64,000 nt of DNA from Dehalococcoides mccartyi (lineage in GTDB: Bacteria; Chloroflexota; Dehalococcoidia; GIF9; DYGU01), in the NCBI GenBank assembly GCA_020724525.1, contig DYGU01000005.1, positions 36,529 to 100,528 of the forward strand, written 5' to 3'. This document shows, one piece after another, positions 29,756 through 39,211 of this stretch; position 1 is the first letter of the stretch; every line of letters begins with the position of its first letter. A model generated the notes under the pieces. The model worked only from the letters and a program-made list of their open reading frames with translations, was not told where the DNA came from and did no database searches. The position numbers and the translations under genes were made by a program.

Positions 29756-30517
29756 TTAGAATTCAAATCTCATGCCATCGCGGGCAGCAATGACAGAAAC
29801 ACCCGTCTCCTCTGTTAATCTTTTAGCTAATTCCCAGGGTTTAGCTCGCCACATGGTCATACCAAAATGAGTCAGAATAGCCGTTTTTGGTTTTATCTTC
29901 TCAATTATCAGCCGTGCTTCAGGAAGAGACAGATGAGCCACAGGAGCCCCCGGTGCTAATCTAACCACATTAATGATTATCACTTCACCTCGATAATAAT
30001 CGGGCAATTTGTCAAAATACTGGCTATCTGTAATCCAGGAAAAGGTATGATTAGGAGTTTCAAAAACAAAACCGTAAGTCTCTACTGGATGCTGGTGTCT
30101 GACAGGCGTCTTAAAAGAAACACCATTAACAAAATAAGAACCGCCCTCCGTTAATATCTTTATATCCTCAGAAAAACTACGCAGATAAGAAAAAATAACC
30201 GAGCTATGAGTCAGAGCATCACCCGGAGCAAAAACTATACCCCGATGTTTTCGTCCTCCCTCTGTCATAGCCTCAATCATGATATTAATATCATTGGAAT
30301 GGTCGAGATGCTTATGTGAAAGGAGAATAGCTCTCAATTTTGTCGGGTCAAGCTTTCTCTTAACTGCCTGTATCAGACAACCAGGACCGGGATCAACAAG
30401 TATTTGAGTGCCTCCAAGATTAAGCCAGGCACCTCCCGAAGCCAGTATCTGATTAGTGACCATTACTCTGGCACCGGCAGTTCCCAAAAAAACTATTATA
30501 TCCGGAGTCTCAACCAT
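29756..30517 (-). CDS. MBL-fold metallohydrolase
   Basis: LLSHKHLDHSNDINIMIEA; ILTHFGMTM. Confidence 0.9.
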   Translation of the reverse strand: MVETPDIIVFLGTAGARVMVTNQILASGGAWLNLGGTQILVDPGPGCLIQAVKRKLDPTKLRAILLSHKHLDHSNDINIMIEAMTEGGRKHRGIVFAPGDALTHSSVIFSYLRSFSEDIKILTEGGSYFVNGVSFKTPVRHQHPVETYGFVFETPNHTFSWITDSQYFDKLPDYYRGEVIIINVVRLAPGAPVAHLSLPEARLIIEKIKPKTAILTHFGMTMWRAKPWELAKRLTEETGVSVIAARDGMRFEF

Positions 30518-30625
30518 AGTTACCTAAGGCTATTGAAGCACACACTAACTATAACGTCAAGAAAAAAAGGTTAGTCTTTGATTTCTGTTAAAATAAGGGC
30601 ATAACTTTAAGCAAAAAGGAGAACT

Positions 30626-31564
30626 ATGGCAAAACTTGAGGCAGAAATTGCCCAATTATTGCGTCAATACCAAGCCAAAACGGGAAAACTATTGACCATT
30701 GGTACAGCAGAATCAGCTACTGGCGGTAGAATAAGCGACAAAATTACCAACATACCTGGCAGCTCTGATTATTATAAGGGCTCCATAGTTGCCTACAGTA
30801 ACGAGGTGAAAATCAATATTCTGGGAGTGAACAGGGAAACTATTCAAAATTACGGAGCCGTTAGCCCCCAAACTGCCATAGAAATGGCAGAAGGTGGTCG
30901 AAAAGTGCTAAAGGTAGATATCTGTATTTCTGACACCGGAATCGCCGGGCCTTCTGGAGCCATACCCAGAAAACCGGTAGGACTTTTTTATATCGGTTTA
31001 TCGGCAACCAACCAGAACCTGAGCCAAGAATGCCACTTCAAAGCCAATCGGGAAGACAACAAACAAAGAGCTACAGAAGCAGCCTTAAGTCTCCTTAAAG
31101 AGTACCTCGCTGATACTTTAAGTCGAGCAACTCAAAAAAATCCGGATGAGAAACACATAGTTACCTGCTTTCTGGAGCACAATCACAAGATTCTAATTCT
31201 GAAACGTAGCCAAAAGGTCAGTACCTATCAGGGGCAATGGGCGGGCGTCAGCGGCTATATGGAAGCCATCGATGGTGAACAAGCTCTTATCGAAATTAAA
31301 GAGGAAACAAGACTGGATAAGGGAGATGTTCAGTTATTAAAAAAAGGAGAACCCTTAGAAGTTATAGATGAAGCCATGAACAGAAAATGGATAATCCACC
31401 CCTTCTTATTCCATGTTAAAGCACCAGAGAAAATCAAAATAGACTGGGAACACACCGAAGTAAAATGGGTTACCGCCTCGGAAATTACCGGCTATGAAAC
31501 TGTTCCGTGGTTAAAAGAAACCCTTTATAAAGTGATAGATGGCTTGATAGTGAAGTCAAAATGA
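30626..31564 (+). CDS. CinA C-terminal (nicotinamide-nucleotide amidase-like) domain fused to a NUDIX-like domain
   Basis: TIGTAESATGGRISDKITNIPGSSDYYKGSIVAYSNEVK; GIAGPSGAIPRKPVGLFYIGL; NUDIX-like GYMEAIDGEQALIEIKEETRLD. Confidence 0.85.
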   Translation: MAKLEAEIAQLLRQYQAKTGKLLTIGTAESATGGRISDKITNIPGSSDYYKGSIVAYSNEVKINILGVNRETIQNYGAVSPQTAIEMAEGGRKVLKVDICISDTGIAGPSGAIPRKPVGLFYIGLSATNQNLSQECHFKANREDNKQRATEAALSLLKEYLADTLSRATQKNPDEKHIVTCFLEHNHKILILKRSQKVSTYQGQWAGVSGYMEAIDGEQALIEIKEETRLDKGDVQLLKKGEPLEVIDEAMNRKWIIHPFLFHVKAPEKIKIDWEHTEVKWVTASEITGYETVPWLKETLYKVIDGLIVKSK

Positions 31565-31597
31565 ATTACAATCTACAAGATTTGTTAGCTCGTCCCA

Positions 31598-31939
31598 ATG
31601 CATGAATTAGCCATAACCCAAAGCCTTCTGGATATAGCTCTGGAACAGGCAAAAGCAGCTAAAGCCAAGAAGGTTAACAAAATTAATTTAGTCATTGGCG
31701 AATTATCGGGAGTCGTTGCCGATTGCGTTCAATTTTATTTCGATTTCCTGAAGAAGGGCAGCATTGTCGAGAAAGCGTCCCTCGCTTTTGAGTTGGTTCC
31801 AACACAATTGAAATGCCGTCAGTGCCTCATCACCTTCAGCCCTAAAGACTTCCTCTGGACCTGCCCTGATTGCCACAGCCAACAAGTTGAGCTTATAGCT
31901 GGACGTGAATTTTATATGGACAGCTTAGAAGTAGAGTGA
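31598..31939 (+). CDS. hypA: hydrogenase nickel incorporation protein HypA
   Basis: MHELAITQSLLDIA; CRQC...CPDC. Confidence 0.95.
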   Translation: MHELAITQSLLDIALEQAKAAKAKKVNKINLVIGELSGVVADCVQFYFDFLKKGSIVEKASLAFELVPTQLKCRQCLITFSPKDFLWTCPDCHSQQVELIAGREFYMDSLEVE

Positions 31940-32610
31940 TTAAAGAGGGACAATTAGTGAAAGTAAAAGTACTAAAAAATATCCTTGATGCCAATGAAGC
32001 TATAGCCAGCAAGAATAAAGGTCTTTTTAACAAATATAAAATTTTTTCTATTAACCTGATGTCAGCACCGGGAGCTGGCAAAACAAGCCTAATCCTCGAG
32101 ACCATAAGAAAGTTAAAAGACAAGGTAAGAATGGCTGTTATTGAGGGGGATGTTGCCTCCCAGTTGGATGCCAATAAAATTAAAGAAGAAGGAGTAGCCG
32201 TTGTCCAGATAAATACCGGGGGTGGCTGTTCCCTTGATGCTAATATGATCAGCCAAGCCCTCGACAACTTGCCTCTGCCACAGATTGATTTACTCCTCAT
32301 CGAAAACGTAGGCAACTTAGTTTGTCCAGCCCAATTTACCCTCGGAGAACACAAGCGAGTAGTAATCTCCAGTCTCCCCGAAGGTGATGATAAACCGGTA
32401 AAATATCCCATCATATTTACAGACGCCGATGCCGTGGTTATAAACAAGATTGACCTTCTTCCCTACCTCGACTTTAATCTAAATATGGTTCAAAGGGGAG
32501 TTGAAGGGCTAAATCCAAAAGCTAAAATTTTCCAAATTTCCAGCAAAACCGGTACCGGCATTGAAGAGTGGTGCTCCTGGATATTAGCTGAAATGAAAGG
32601 TAAATCGTAA
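31936..32610 (+). CDS. hypB: hydrogenase nickel incorporation protein HypB
   Basis: NLMSAPGAGKTSLILET; ENVGNLVCPAQFTLGEHKRVVISSLPEGDDKP. Confidence 0.95.
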   Translation: MIKEGQLVKVKVLKNILDANEAIASKNKGLFNKYKIFSINLMSAPGAGKTSLILETIRKLKDKVRMAVIEGDVASQLDANKIKEEGVAVVQINTGGGCSLDANMISQALDNLPLPQIDLLLIENVGNLVCPAQFTLGEHKRVVISSLPEGDDKPVKYPIIFTDADAVVINKIDLLPYLDFNLNMVQRGVEGLNPKAKIFQISSKTGTGIEEWCSWILAEMKGKS

Positions 32611-32612
32611 GA

Positions 32613-33188
32613 GTGCCTGGAGTCGATGTCATCACACCAAAACCCATAACTGAATTGCGTAGCTGGGTAGAAACTCTTAGCGGGCAAAAAGTTGCCCGTT
32701 GCTACCAGTGTGGCAAATGTACTGCCGGTTGCCCGGTAGCTTATGTTATGGACCCGACCCCTCGGCAAGTTATGCGAGCTTTACAACTCGGCTTAGAAGA
32801 TGAACTGCTAAGAAGTTCTACCATGTGGATTTGTTTCTATTGTATGACCTGCGCTGCCCGATGTCCCCGTGAAATTGATATTACCAAGGTAATGGAAGCG
32901 CTTCGCCTTGTTAGTGCCCAGAGAAAAGCTACACCAGCTCAGAAAGACTTCAAGCTTTTCCATAACCTTTTTATAAGCAACCTGAATCGCTTCGGGCGTA
33001 TTTATGAATTAGGATTAGGGCTAACTTATAATCTCCTCGGAAAACATCCTTTGTCTAAAGCTGAACTTATACCTGGGATGTTAGCCCGAGGGAAGCTATC
33101 CTTCATACCTCACCGGGTCAAAAATACTGACAGAATCAGAGATATCTTTAATAGGATAAAAGCTTTTGAAAAGCAAGGAAAGCCCTGA
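32613..33188 (+). CDS. hdrC: heterodisulfide reductase subunit C-like (HdrC), cluster 1
   Basis: CYQCGKCTAGCPVAYVMDPTPRQVMRALQLGLEDELLRSSTMWICFYCMTCAARCPREI. Confidence 0.92.
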   Translation: MPGVDVITPKPITELRSWVETLSGQKVARCYQCGKCTAGCPVAYVMDPTPRQVMRALQLGLEDELLRSSTMWICFYCMTCAARCPREIDITKVMEALRLVSAQRKATPAQKDFKLFHNLFISNLNRFGRIYELGLGLTYNLLGKHPLSKAELIPGMLARGKLSFIPHRVKNTDRIRDIFNRIKAFEKQGKP

Positions 33189-34057
33189 TGAAACAGTCTG
33201 CTTATCCTTACTACCCCGGTTGTACTCTTAAAGCAAGTGCTAAAGAATATGATATTTCGGCGCGTCTGGTGTGTGCCCAGATGGGGATTAAACTGGAAGA
33301 ATTAGATGACTGGGTCTGTTGTGGTGCGGCATCAGCCCATGGTATTGACCGTCTCCTAAGTATTGCCTTACCAGCTCGTGAACTTGTCACTGCTCAAAAA
33401 TTCAAAGCGCCTTTGGTTACAGCCTGTGCTTTATGTTTTTCTCGCTTCAAATTTGCTGCCTATGAACTTAGAAACGAAGCTATGCGCAATTTAATCAAAT
33501 ATATCATTGGGGAAGGAGAGATACAGCAAAATTCTGATGGAGTAATACACCTGATTCAGTTACTGGACAACAACAAAGATGATATCCGGGTTAAAAAGCT
33601 CCTTAACGGTTTAAGAGTTGCCTGTTATTATGGTTGTCTTCTGGTTCGCCCTAAAGAAGTAACTAACTTTGACGACGAGGAAGAGCCGCAGATTATGGAC
33701 AAGCTCATAAAGTTAGTGGAGGCAGAAACAGTTGACTGGAAGTTTAAAACGGAATGTTGTGGTGGCAGCCATATGCTGACCCGCCCTGATATTGTAATAA
33801 AACTCTCTCATCGTCTTCTCTATCAAGCCAAACAGGCTGGGGCTGACTGCCTGGCAGTAGCTTGCCCTGTTTGCCATTACAACCTCGATTCTAACCAAAA
33901 AAAGATTGAAGCCAATTATAAAGATAATATTGGTTTGCCTGTCTTCTACTTTACCCAACTTGTTGGGCTGGCTATGGAATTGTCACCAAAGCAATTACTG
34001 TTAAATAAGCATTTTGTTAATCCTATGCCACTACTACAAAGAAAAGGGCTGATATAG
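33188..34057 (+). CDS. hdrB: heterodisulfide reductase subunit B-like (HdrB), cluster 1
   Basis: YYPGCTLKASAKEYD...DWVCCGAAS; CYYGCLLVRP...ECCGGSHMLTRPD. Confidence 0.93.
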   Translation: MKQSAYPYYPGCTLKASAKEYDISARLVCAQMGIKLEELDDWVCCGAASAHGIDRLLSIALPARELVTAQKFKAPLVTACALCFSRFKFAAYELRNEAMRNLIKYIIGEGEIQQNSDGVIHLIQLLDNNKDDIRVKKLLNGLRVACYYGCLLVRPKEVTNFDDEEEPQIMDKLIKLVEAETVDWKFKTECCGGSHMLTRPDIVIKLSHRLLYQAKQAGADCLAVACPVCHYNLDSNQKKIEANYKDNIGLPVFYFTQLVGLAMELSPKQLLLNKHFVNPMPLLQRKGLI

Positions 34058-34060
34058 GAA

Positions 34061-36061
34061 ATGGCACGAGTTGGTGTTTTTGTCTGCCACTGTGGCACTA
34101 ACATTGCTGGCGTTGTAAATATCCCTGAGGTACTTGAGGCTGCTGAGAAAATGCCTATGGTAGTTTCAGCTACAGATAATAAATACAGCTGCAGCGAACC
34201 CGGGCAAGCTTCCATCAGAGAAGCAATTATTGAAAATAACCTTAACCGTGTTATTGTTGCTGCCTGCTCCCCCCGCATGCACGAGATTACTTTTCGCAGG
34301 GCTTTAGCCAGTGCCGGGCTGAACCCTTATCTATTGGAGATGGCTAACATTAGGGAGCAATGTAGCTGGGTCCATAGTGATAACAAAGAAATAGCTACCA
34401 ATAAAGCGATTGAAATTATAAAAATGGCAGTAGCCAAAGTCATTCGTCATGAGCCTCTCTATCCCAGACAAGTGGGAATTACCAAGCGGGCTCTGGTTAT
34501 TGGTGGTGGTATCACTGGTATTCAAACTGCCCTGGATATTGCTAACGCCGGCTATGGAGTGGTACTGGTAGAACGGGAACCGAGCATTGGTGGGCGGATG
34601 GCTCAACTGGACAAGACCTTCCCCACCTTAGACTGCTCTGCTTGCATCCTGACACCCAAAATGGTCGACCTATCTCAACATCCTAAAATCAAGCTGATGA
34701 CTTATGCTGAAGTCAAGAAAGTGACCGGATTCATCGGTAACTTTGAAGTGGAAATTTTACACAAGGCAAAAAAGGTTGACCATCTGAAATGTATCGGTTG
34801 CGGGATTTGCTGGCAGAAATGCCCGGAAAAAGTTCCCTCTGAATTTGATTTGGGATTGGGTAAACGCACCGCTATTTACATTCCATTTGCTCAGGCGGTG
34901 CCGCCAAAACCAGTTATTGACCTTAGCCATTGCCGCTACACTAAATACCTAACCTGGGTAGCCACCGGTCAAGAGGGCAAGAAACCGCCTGAATGCCGCA
35001 TTTGCGAGAAACTATGTCCCACGGCTGCTATTGCCTGGGACCAAGAAGAACAACTTTTTACCGAAAAATTTGGTACTATAGTAGTTGCTACTGGTTATCA
35101 AACCTATGACTATAGCCATTACAAGGAATATGGAAGTAGAGATTTCGCTGATGTAATTACTGGCTTGCAGCTGGAAAGACTAATGAGTGCTTCAGGTCCT
35201 ACAGGCGGTGAGGTTACCCGTCTCTCCGATGGTAGCCACCCAAAAACAGTGGCTTTTGTTTGCTGTGTCGGCTCCCGGGACCAGCAGAGAGGTAGACCCT
35301 ATTGCAGCAAGGTATGCTGTATGTATACAGCAAAGCAGGCTATTATGCTAAAAGAGCATGACCCTGAAGTCCAGTGCTACATATTTTACATTGATGTTCG
35401 GGCAGGAGGTAAAGATTTTGAAGAGTTTTATCTCAGAGCTATTGATGAGGCTGGTGTGATATACATTAAGGGCAGACCGTCTAAGATTTATCAGGATGGC
35501 AAGAAATTAATAGTCCTGGGAGAGGATACTCTTATGGGAAGACCAGTAGAGATACCCGTTGACCTGGTAGTTCTGGCTACCGGGATGGAGCCAAGTGCTG
35601 GTGCCGATGAACTGGCTCGAAACCTCAACATCAGTTATGACACCTATAATTTCATGGTAGAAGCCCATCCCAAATTGCGCCCGGTAGAAACCCACACTGA
35701 TGGTATCTTTGTGGCTGGGGCTTGTGTTGGACCGAGAGACATTCCTGAGTGCGTCGCCCAAGGGAGTGCCGCAGCCGCTAAAGTAGCCGCTTTATTCAGT
35801 CAGGACACTTTAACTACAGAACCTTTAATAGCAGTAGTAAACCAGGCCCGATGTATTGGCTGTCTTTTGTGTGTGACTATCTGCCCCTTTAAAGCTGTTG
35901 ATTACCAGACTACACAGGATGGGCGCCTTATCGCTGCCACCAATGAGAGTCTGTGTAAAGGATGCGGGTTATGCATAGCAGCTTGCCGACCTAAGGCTAT
36001 TGACTTGCGGGGTTTTACCAATCAGCAAATTTTAGATGAGGTGGCCGGCTTATGGCTGTAA
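34061..36061 (+). CDS. hdrA: heterodisulfide reductase subunit A-like (HdrA), cluster 1
   Basis: VFVCHCGTNIAGVVNIPEV; GGGITGIQTALDIANAGYGVVLVEREPSIGGRMAQLDKTFPTLDCSACILTPKMVD; several CxxCxxCxxxCP motifs. Confidence 0.95.
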   Translation: MARVGVFVCHCGTNIAGVVNIPEVLEAAEKMPMVVSATDNKYSCSEPGQASIREAIIENNLNRVIVAACSPRMHEITFRRALASAGLNPYLLEMANIREQCSWVHSDNKEIATNKAIEIIKMAVAKVIRHEPLYPRQVGITKRALVIGGGITGIQTALDIANAGYGVVLVEREPSIGGRMAQLDKTFPTLDCSACILTPKMVDLSQHPKIKLMTYAEVKKVTGFIGNFEVEILHKAKKVDHLKCIGCGICWQKCPEKVPSEFDLGLGKRTAIYIPFAQAVPPKPVIDLSHCRYTKYLTWVATGQEGKKPPECRICEKLCPTAAIAWDQEEQLFTEKFGTIVVATGYQTYDYSHYKEYGSRDFADVITGLQLERLMSASGPTGGEVTRLSDGSHPKTVAFVCCVGSRDQQRGRPYCSKVCCMYTAKQAIMLKEHDPEVQCYIFYIDVRAGGKDFEEFYLRAIDEAGVIYIKGRPSKIYQDGKKLIVLGEDTLMGRPVEIPVDLVVLATGMEPSAGADELARNLNISYDTYNFMVEAHPKLRPVETHTDGIFVAGACVGPRDIPECVAQGSAAAAKVAALFSQDTLTTEPLIAVVNQARCIGCLLCVTICPFKAVDYQTTQDGRLIAATNESLCKGCGLCIAACRPKAIDLRGFTNQQILDEVAGLWL

Positions 36062-36459
36062 GTCATGAACCCCGAATAGTTGGTTTCCTGTGCAATTGGT
36101 GCAGCTATGCCGGTGCCGACCTGGCTGGTACCAGTCGCATTACCTACCCAGCTAACATTCGTATTATTCGAGTTCCCTGCTCAGGGCGAGTCGACCCTCT
36201 ATTTGTGGTCAAATCATTTCAACTGGGGGCTGACGGAGTGTTGATTGCCGGGTGTCATCCCGGTGACTGCCACTATACTGAAGGCAATTACCATACTCGT
36301 CGCCGCTTTGCCCTGCTGCGCCCATTTCTGGATTATTTGGGCATTGACCAGGAACGCTTTAGGTTAGAATGGGTCTCTGCTTCAGAAGGCAAAAAATTTT
36401 CAGAAGTTGTTGCCGACTTCACCGAGACTCTAAAAAGAATAGGACCGAGAGAAATATGA
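36052..36459 (+). CDS. MvhD/FlxD-like iron-sulfur subunit, cluster 1
   Basis: GFLCNWCSYAGADLAGTSRITYPANIRIIRVPCSGRVDPLFVVKSFQLGADGVLIAGCHPGDCHY. Confidence 0.93.
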   Translation: MAVSHEPRIVGFLCNWCSYAGADLAGTSRITYPANIRIIRVPCSGRVDPLFVVKSFQLGADGVLIAGCHPGDCHYTEGNYHTRRRFALLRPFLDYLGIDQERFRLEWVSASEGKKFSEVVADFTETLKRIGPREI

Positions 36460-37307
36460 TTGAAGAAATTCGCAATAAAGCCAAAGAACTATTAGAAACC
36501 AAAACAGTAGACTGTGTTATAGGTTACGAACCGGCTACTGACAACTTAACCAGCCGTCCTGTCTTTATCTATGAGCCGTCCCAAGTAAATAGGTTAATTT
36601 TTGACGAAACCTGTGTTCACAATTTAAGTAAGTATTTAATTAACAGAAGGTATAAACCAACTGGTATTGTAGCTAAACCCTGCGATACCCGAGGTATAAA
36701 TTTACTCTTAAATGAAAAACAGCTCCGTCGGGAAAATCTCTTCATTATAGGTGTTGTCTGCTCTGGCATTAGAAAAGTGCGCTTCAACCAGATTGAAAAC
36801 TCAATGCCCACTAAGTGCCAGTATTGTTCCCAGCATACACCCGTCATTTATGACTTTTTGGTTGGTGAACCAGTCACAGAAGCACCCACTCACAACTATT
36901 CTGACATCACCGAAATTGAGAATATGTCCCCAGCACAGAGAAAAGCATTCTGGTCGGAACATTTTGACCGCTGTATTCGCTGTTACGGGTGTCGTCAGGT
37001 CTGTGCTGGCTGCTACTGCTATGAATGCTTTGGTGACGAACTCGACCCTCTCTGGGTAGGCATTAGAATTGCCCCGGGGGAAAACTGGGTATGGAATACG
37101 GTCCGGGCTTTTCATCTATCAGCCCGTTGCATCGCCTGTGGCGAATGCGAACACATTTGTCCAGTGAATATACCCCTCATGCTGGTTAATCGCAAATTAG
37201 AGAAAGACACCCTCCACCTCTTCGACTTTGAACCTGGAATTGACACTGAAATAGTACCGCCTTTTGCCACTTACAAAAAAGAAGACAAATTAGGAACTGG
37301 TGAATGA
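36456..37307 (+). CDS. 4Fe-4S dicluster / F420-hydrogenase-beta-like protein (FlxC-like)
   Basis: GIVAKPCDTRGINLLL; CIRCYGCRQVCAGCYCYECF; CIACGECEHICPVNIPL. Start moved to ATG 36456 overlapping the mvhD/flxD stop. Confidence 0.75.
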   Translation: MIEEIRNKAKELLETKTVDCVIGYEPATDNLTSRPVFIYEPSQVNRLIFDETCVHNLSKYLINRRYKPTGIVAKPCDTRGINLLLNEKQLRRENLFIIGVVCSGIRKVRFNQIENSMPTKCQYCSQHTPVIYDFLVGEPVTEAPTHNYSDITEIENMSPAQRKAFWSEHFDRCIRCYGCRQVCAGCYCYECFGDELDPLWVGIRIAPGENWVWNTVRAFHLSARCIACGECEHICPVNIPLMLVNRKLEKDTLHLFDFEPGIDTEIVPPFATYKKEDKLGTGE

Positions 37308-38293
37308 CCAAAGTTATCACTAAAGAGGACCTTTTGTCCTGGCTGAGGCAATTGGCGGAAAAATACGCCATTATTGCCCCAGTCACCTCTAATGGAGTCA
37401 CCCTTTATAAATCTGTTGGTAGTTCAGAAATAGACAAAATAAACCTGAACTTCTCCAAAACTGAACTTTCTCCCAAAAATTGGTTCTTCCCACCTTCAGA
37501 AACTTTGTTTACCATAGTCAAAGATGAACTTCCCCGGATTATCCCAGCCAGTGTAGACCGCGAAGCTATCCTTTTCGGTCTTCGCCCCTGTGATGCTAAA
37601 GGTATAGCCTTAATAGACAAAGCCTTTCTGGCTGAGCCTGCCGATGTCTTTTACCAAGAAAAACGGGACAAGACTACCTTGATAGGTTTAGCCTGTCTCA
37701 GCCCCTGTCTTGAATGTTTCTGTACCAGCGTTGGTGGAGGGCCGGCTGACCTAACTCATCTGGATATCTTGCTAACAGAGACAGCAGAAGGATATATTAC
37801 CCAGGCGACAACTGAAAAGGGCAAGCAGTTGCTGACAGGCGCACCCCGACAAGAAAAAGAGATAATACCCCCAGTCTTACCTTCTCTTAACTTAATTCTT
37901 GCAGAAGGTATTACTGAGCTAATGCCCCGGGTTTTCAATGATGCTTACTGGGACCGGGTAGCTGACCGCTGTATCCATTGCAACATCTGTGCCTATGTTT
38001 GTCCTTGCTGCTATTGCTTTGATATCCGGGATTATGTAAGTAAAGGTAAAATCGAACGAGTCCGTAGTTGGGAAAGCTGCCAATCACCTGGGTTCACCCG
38101 CCTCGCCGGTGGCTATGACCCTCGACCAACCAAGGGAGCCCACTTCCGCCAGCGCTGGTACCATAAACTGCTCTACTTCCCTCCAATTTTTGGTGACATC
38201 AAGTGCACCGGCTGTGGTCGGTGCGTCAGGAGCTGTCCAGTAAATATAGATATCAGAGAAATTATTACCGATGTTCAAAGGATGAAAGTTTGA
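37304..38293 (+). CDS. 4Fe-4S dicluster protein, sulfhydrogenase-beta/AsrA-like (FlxB-like)
   Basis: LFGLRPCDAKGIALID; CIHCNICAYVCPCCYCFDI; CTGCGRCVRSCPVNIDI. Confidence 0.8.
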   Translation: MTKVITKEDLLSWLRQLAEKYAIIAPVTSNGVTLYKSVGSSEIDKINLNFSKTELSPKNWFFPPSETLFTIVKDELPRIIPASVDREAILFGLRPCDAKGIALIDKAFLAEPADVFYQEKRDKTTLIGLACLSPCLECFCTSVGGGPADLTHLDILLTETAEGYITQATTEKGKQLLTGAPRQEKEIIPPVLPSLNLILAEGITELMPRVFNDAYWDRVADRCIHCNICAYVCPCCYCFDIRDYVSKGKIERVRSWESCQSPGFTRLAGGYDPRPTKGAHFRQRWYHKLLYFPPIFGDIKCTGCGRCVRSCPVNIDIREIITDVQRMKV

Positions 38294-38294
38294 A

Positions 38295-39128
38295 ATGATG
38301 TCAATTAATCCCTTTATCCCCTATCAAGCTACCTTAAAAGAAGTAATAAATCTGACACCAGATATTAAGCTCCTTAACTTAGAGCTAACTGTCCCGGAAC
38401 TTCAGAATAACTTTGACTATAAGCCGGGTCAATTTGCTTTCCTTTCTGCTTATGGAGTTGGCGAAGCACCTTTTGGCTTTGTTTCCTTAGCCTATCGTAA
38501 GTCTGGAATAGAATTTGCTGTAAGGCGCATCGGCACTGTGACTGCTGCTCTCCACGAACTTGAGCCGGGGGCAACGATAGGTTTAAGAGGACCTTTTGGT
38601 AATTATTTCCCTTTAGAGGACTACAAGGGCAAAAATATTTTCATTATTGGAGGTGGCATTGGGATGGCACCCTTGCGTCCTGTTATTAACTTCATTCTTG
38701 ACCATCGGGCTGAGTATGGTAACCTCCTTATCATAAACGGAGCCCGAACCCCAAAAGATTTAGTCTTCGCTAACGAATTTGATACTTGGGCAAAAGCACC
38801 GCGAACTCAATTAGAACTCACAGTAGATAAAGGCGACCAAAACTGGAAGGGGAGGGAAGCTTTAGTTCCAGCCGTGGTCACCGAACTCAAACCATCACCT
38901 GTAAATACCATTGCCATCACTTGCGGACCTCCGATTATGATCCGCTTCACCCTTGCTGCCCTTAAAGGATTAGGCTTTGCTAATAACCAAATAGTTACTA
39001 CTCTGGAACAAAAAATGAAATGTGGTATGGGCAAGTGCGCCCGATGTAATGTTGGCGATAAATATGTTTGCAAAGATGGACCGGTATTTACTTTTGAACA
39101 AATTTCTAAATTCCTCGAACAATATTAA
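38295..39128 (+). CDS. FAD/NAD(P)-binding sulfhydrogenase-gamma/AsrB-like protein (FlxA-like)
   Basis: KPGQFAFLSAYGVGEAPFG; GPFGNYFPLEDYKGKNIFIIGGGIGMAPLRP; CGPPIMI; C-terminal EQKMKCGMGKCARCNVGDKYVCKDGPVF. Confidence 0.88.
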   Translation: MMSINPFIPYQATLKEVINLTPDIKLLNLELTVPELQNNFDYKPGQFAFLSAYGVGEAPFGFVSLAYRKSGIEFAVRRIGTVTAALHELEPGATIGLRGPFGNYFPLEDYKGKNIFIIGGGIGMAPLRPVINFILDHRAEYGNLLIINGARTPKDLVFANEFDTWAKAPRTQLELTVDKGDQNWKGREALVPAVVTELKPSPVNTIAITCGPPIMIRFTLAALKGLGFANNQIVTTLEQKMKCGMGKCARCNVGDKYVCKDGPVFTFEQISKFLEQY

Positions 39129-39211
39129 ACAGTGTACAAGTCGTATTTTTGAGAAAATTGTCTTAAGATAAGAACAATTCTTAAAATATCTAAAGAAAAA
39201 AAAGCGAAATT

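Noticed and set aside
31893-32447. 184-aa - strand ORF antisense to hypB
   Set aside because: hypB is unambiguous; the antisense ORF has no recognisable motifs.
36369-36455. ORF-track N-terminal extension of the FlxC-like protein
   Set aside because: Would overlap the FlxD/MvhD-like gene by ~90 nt; ATG 36456 gives the usual short overlap.
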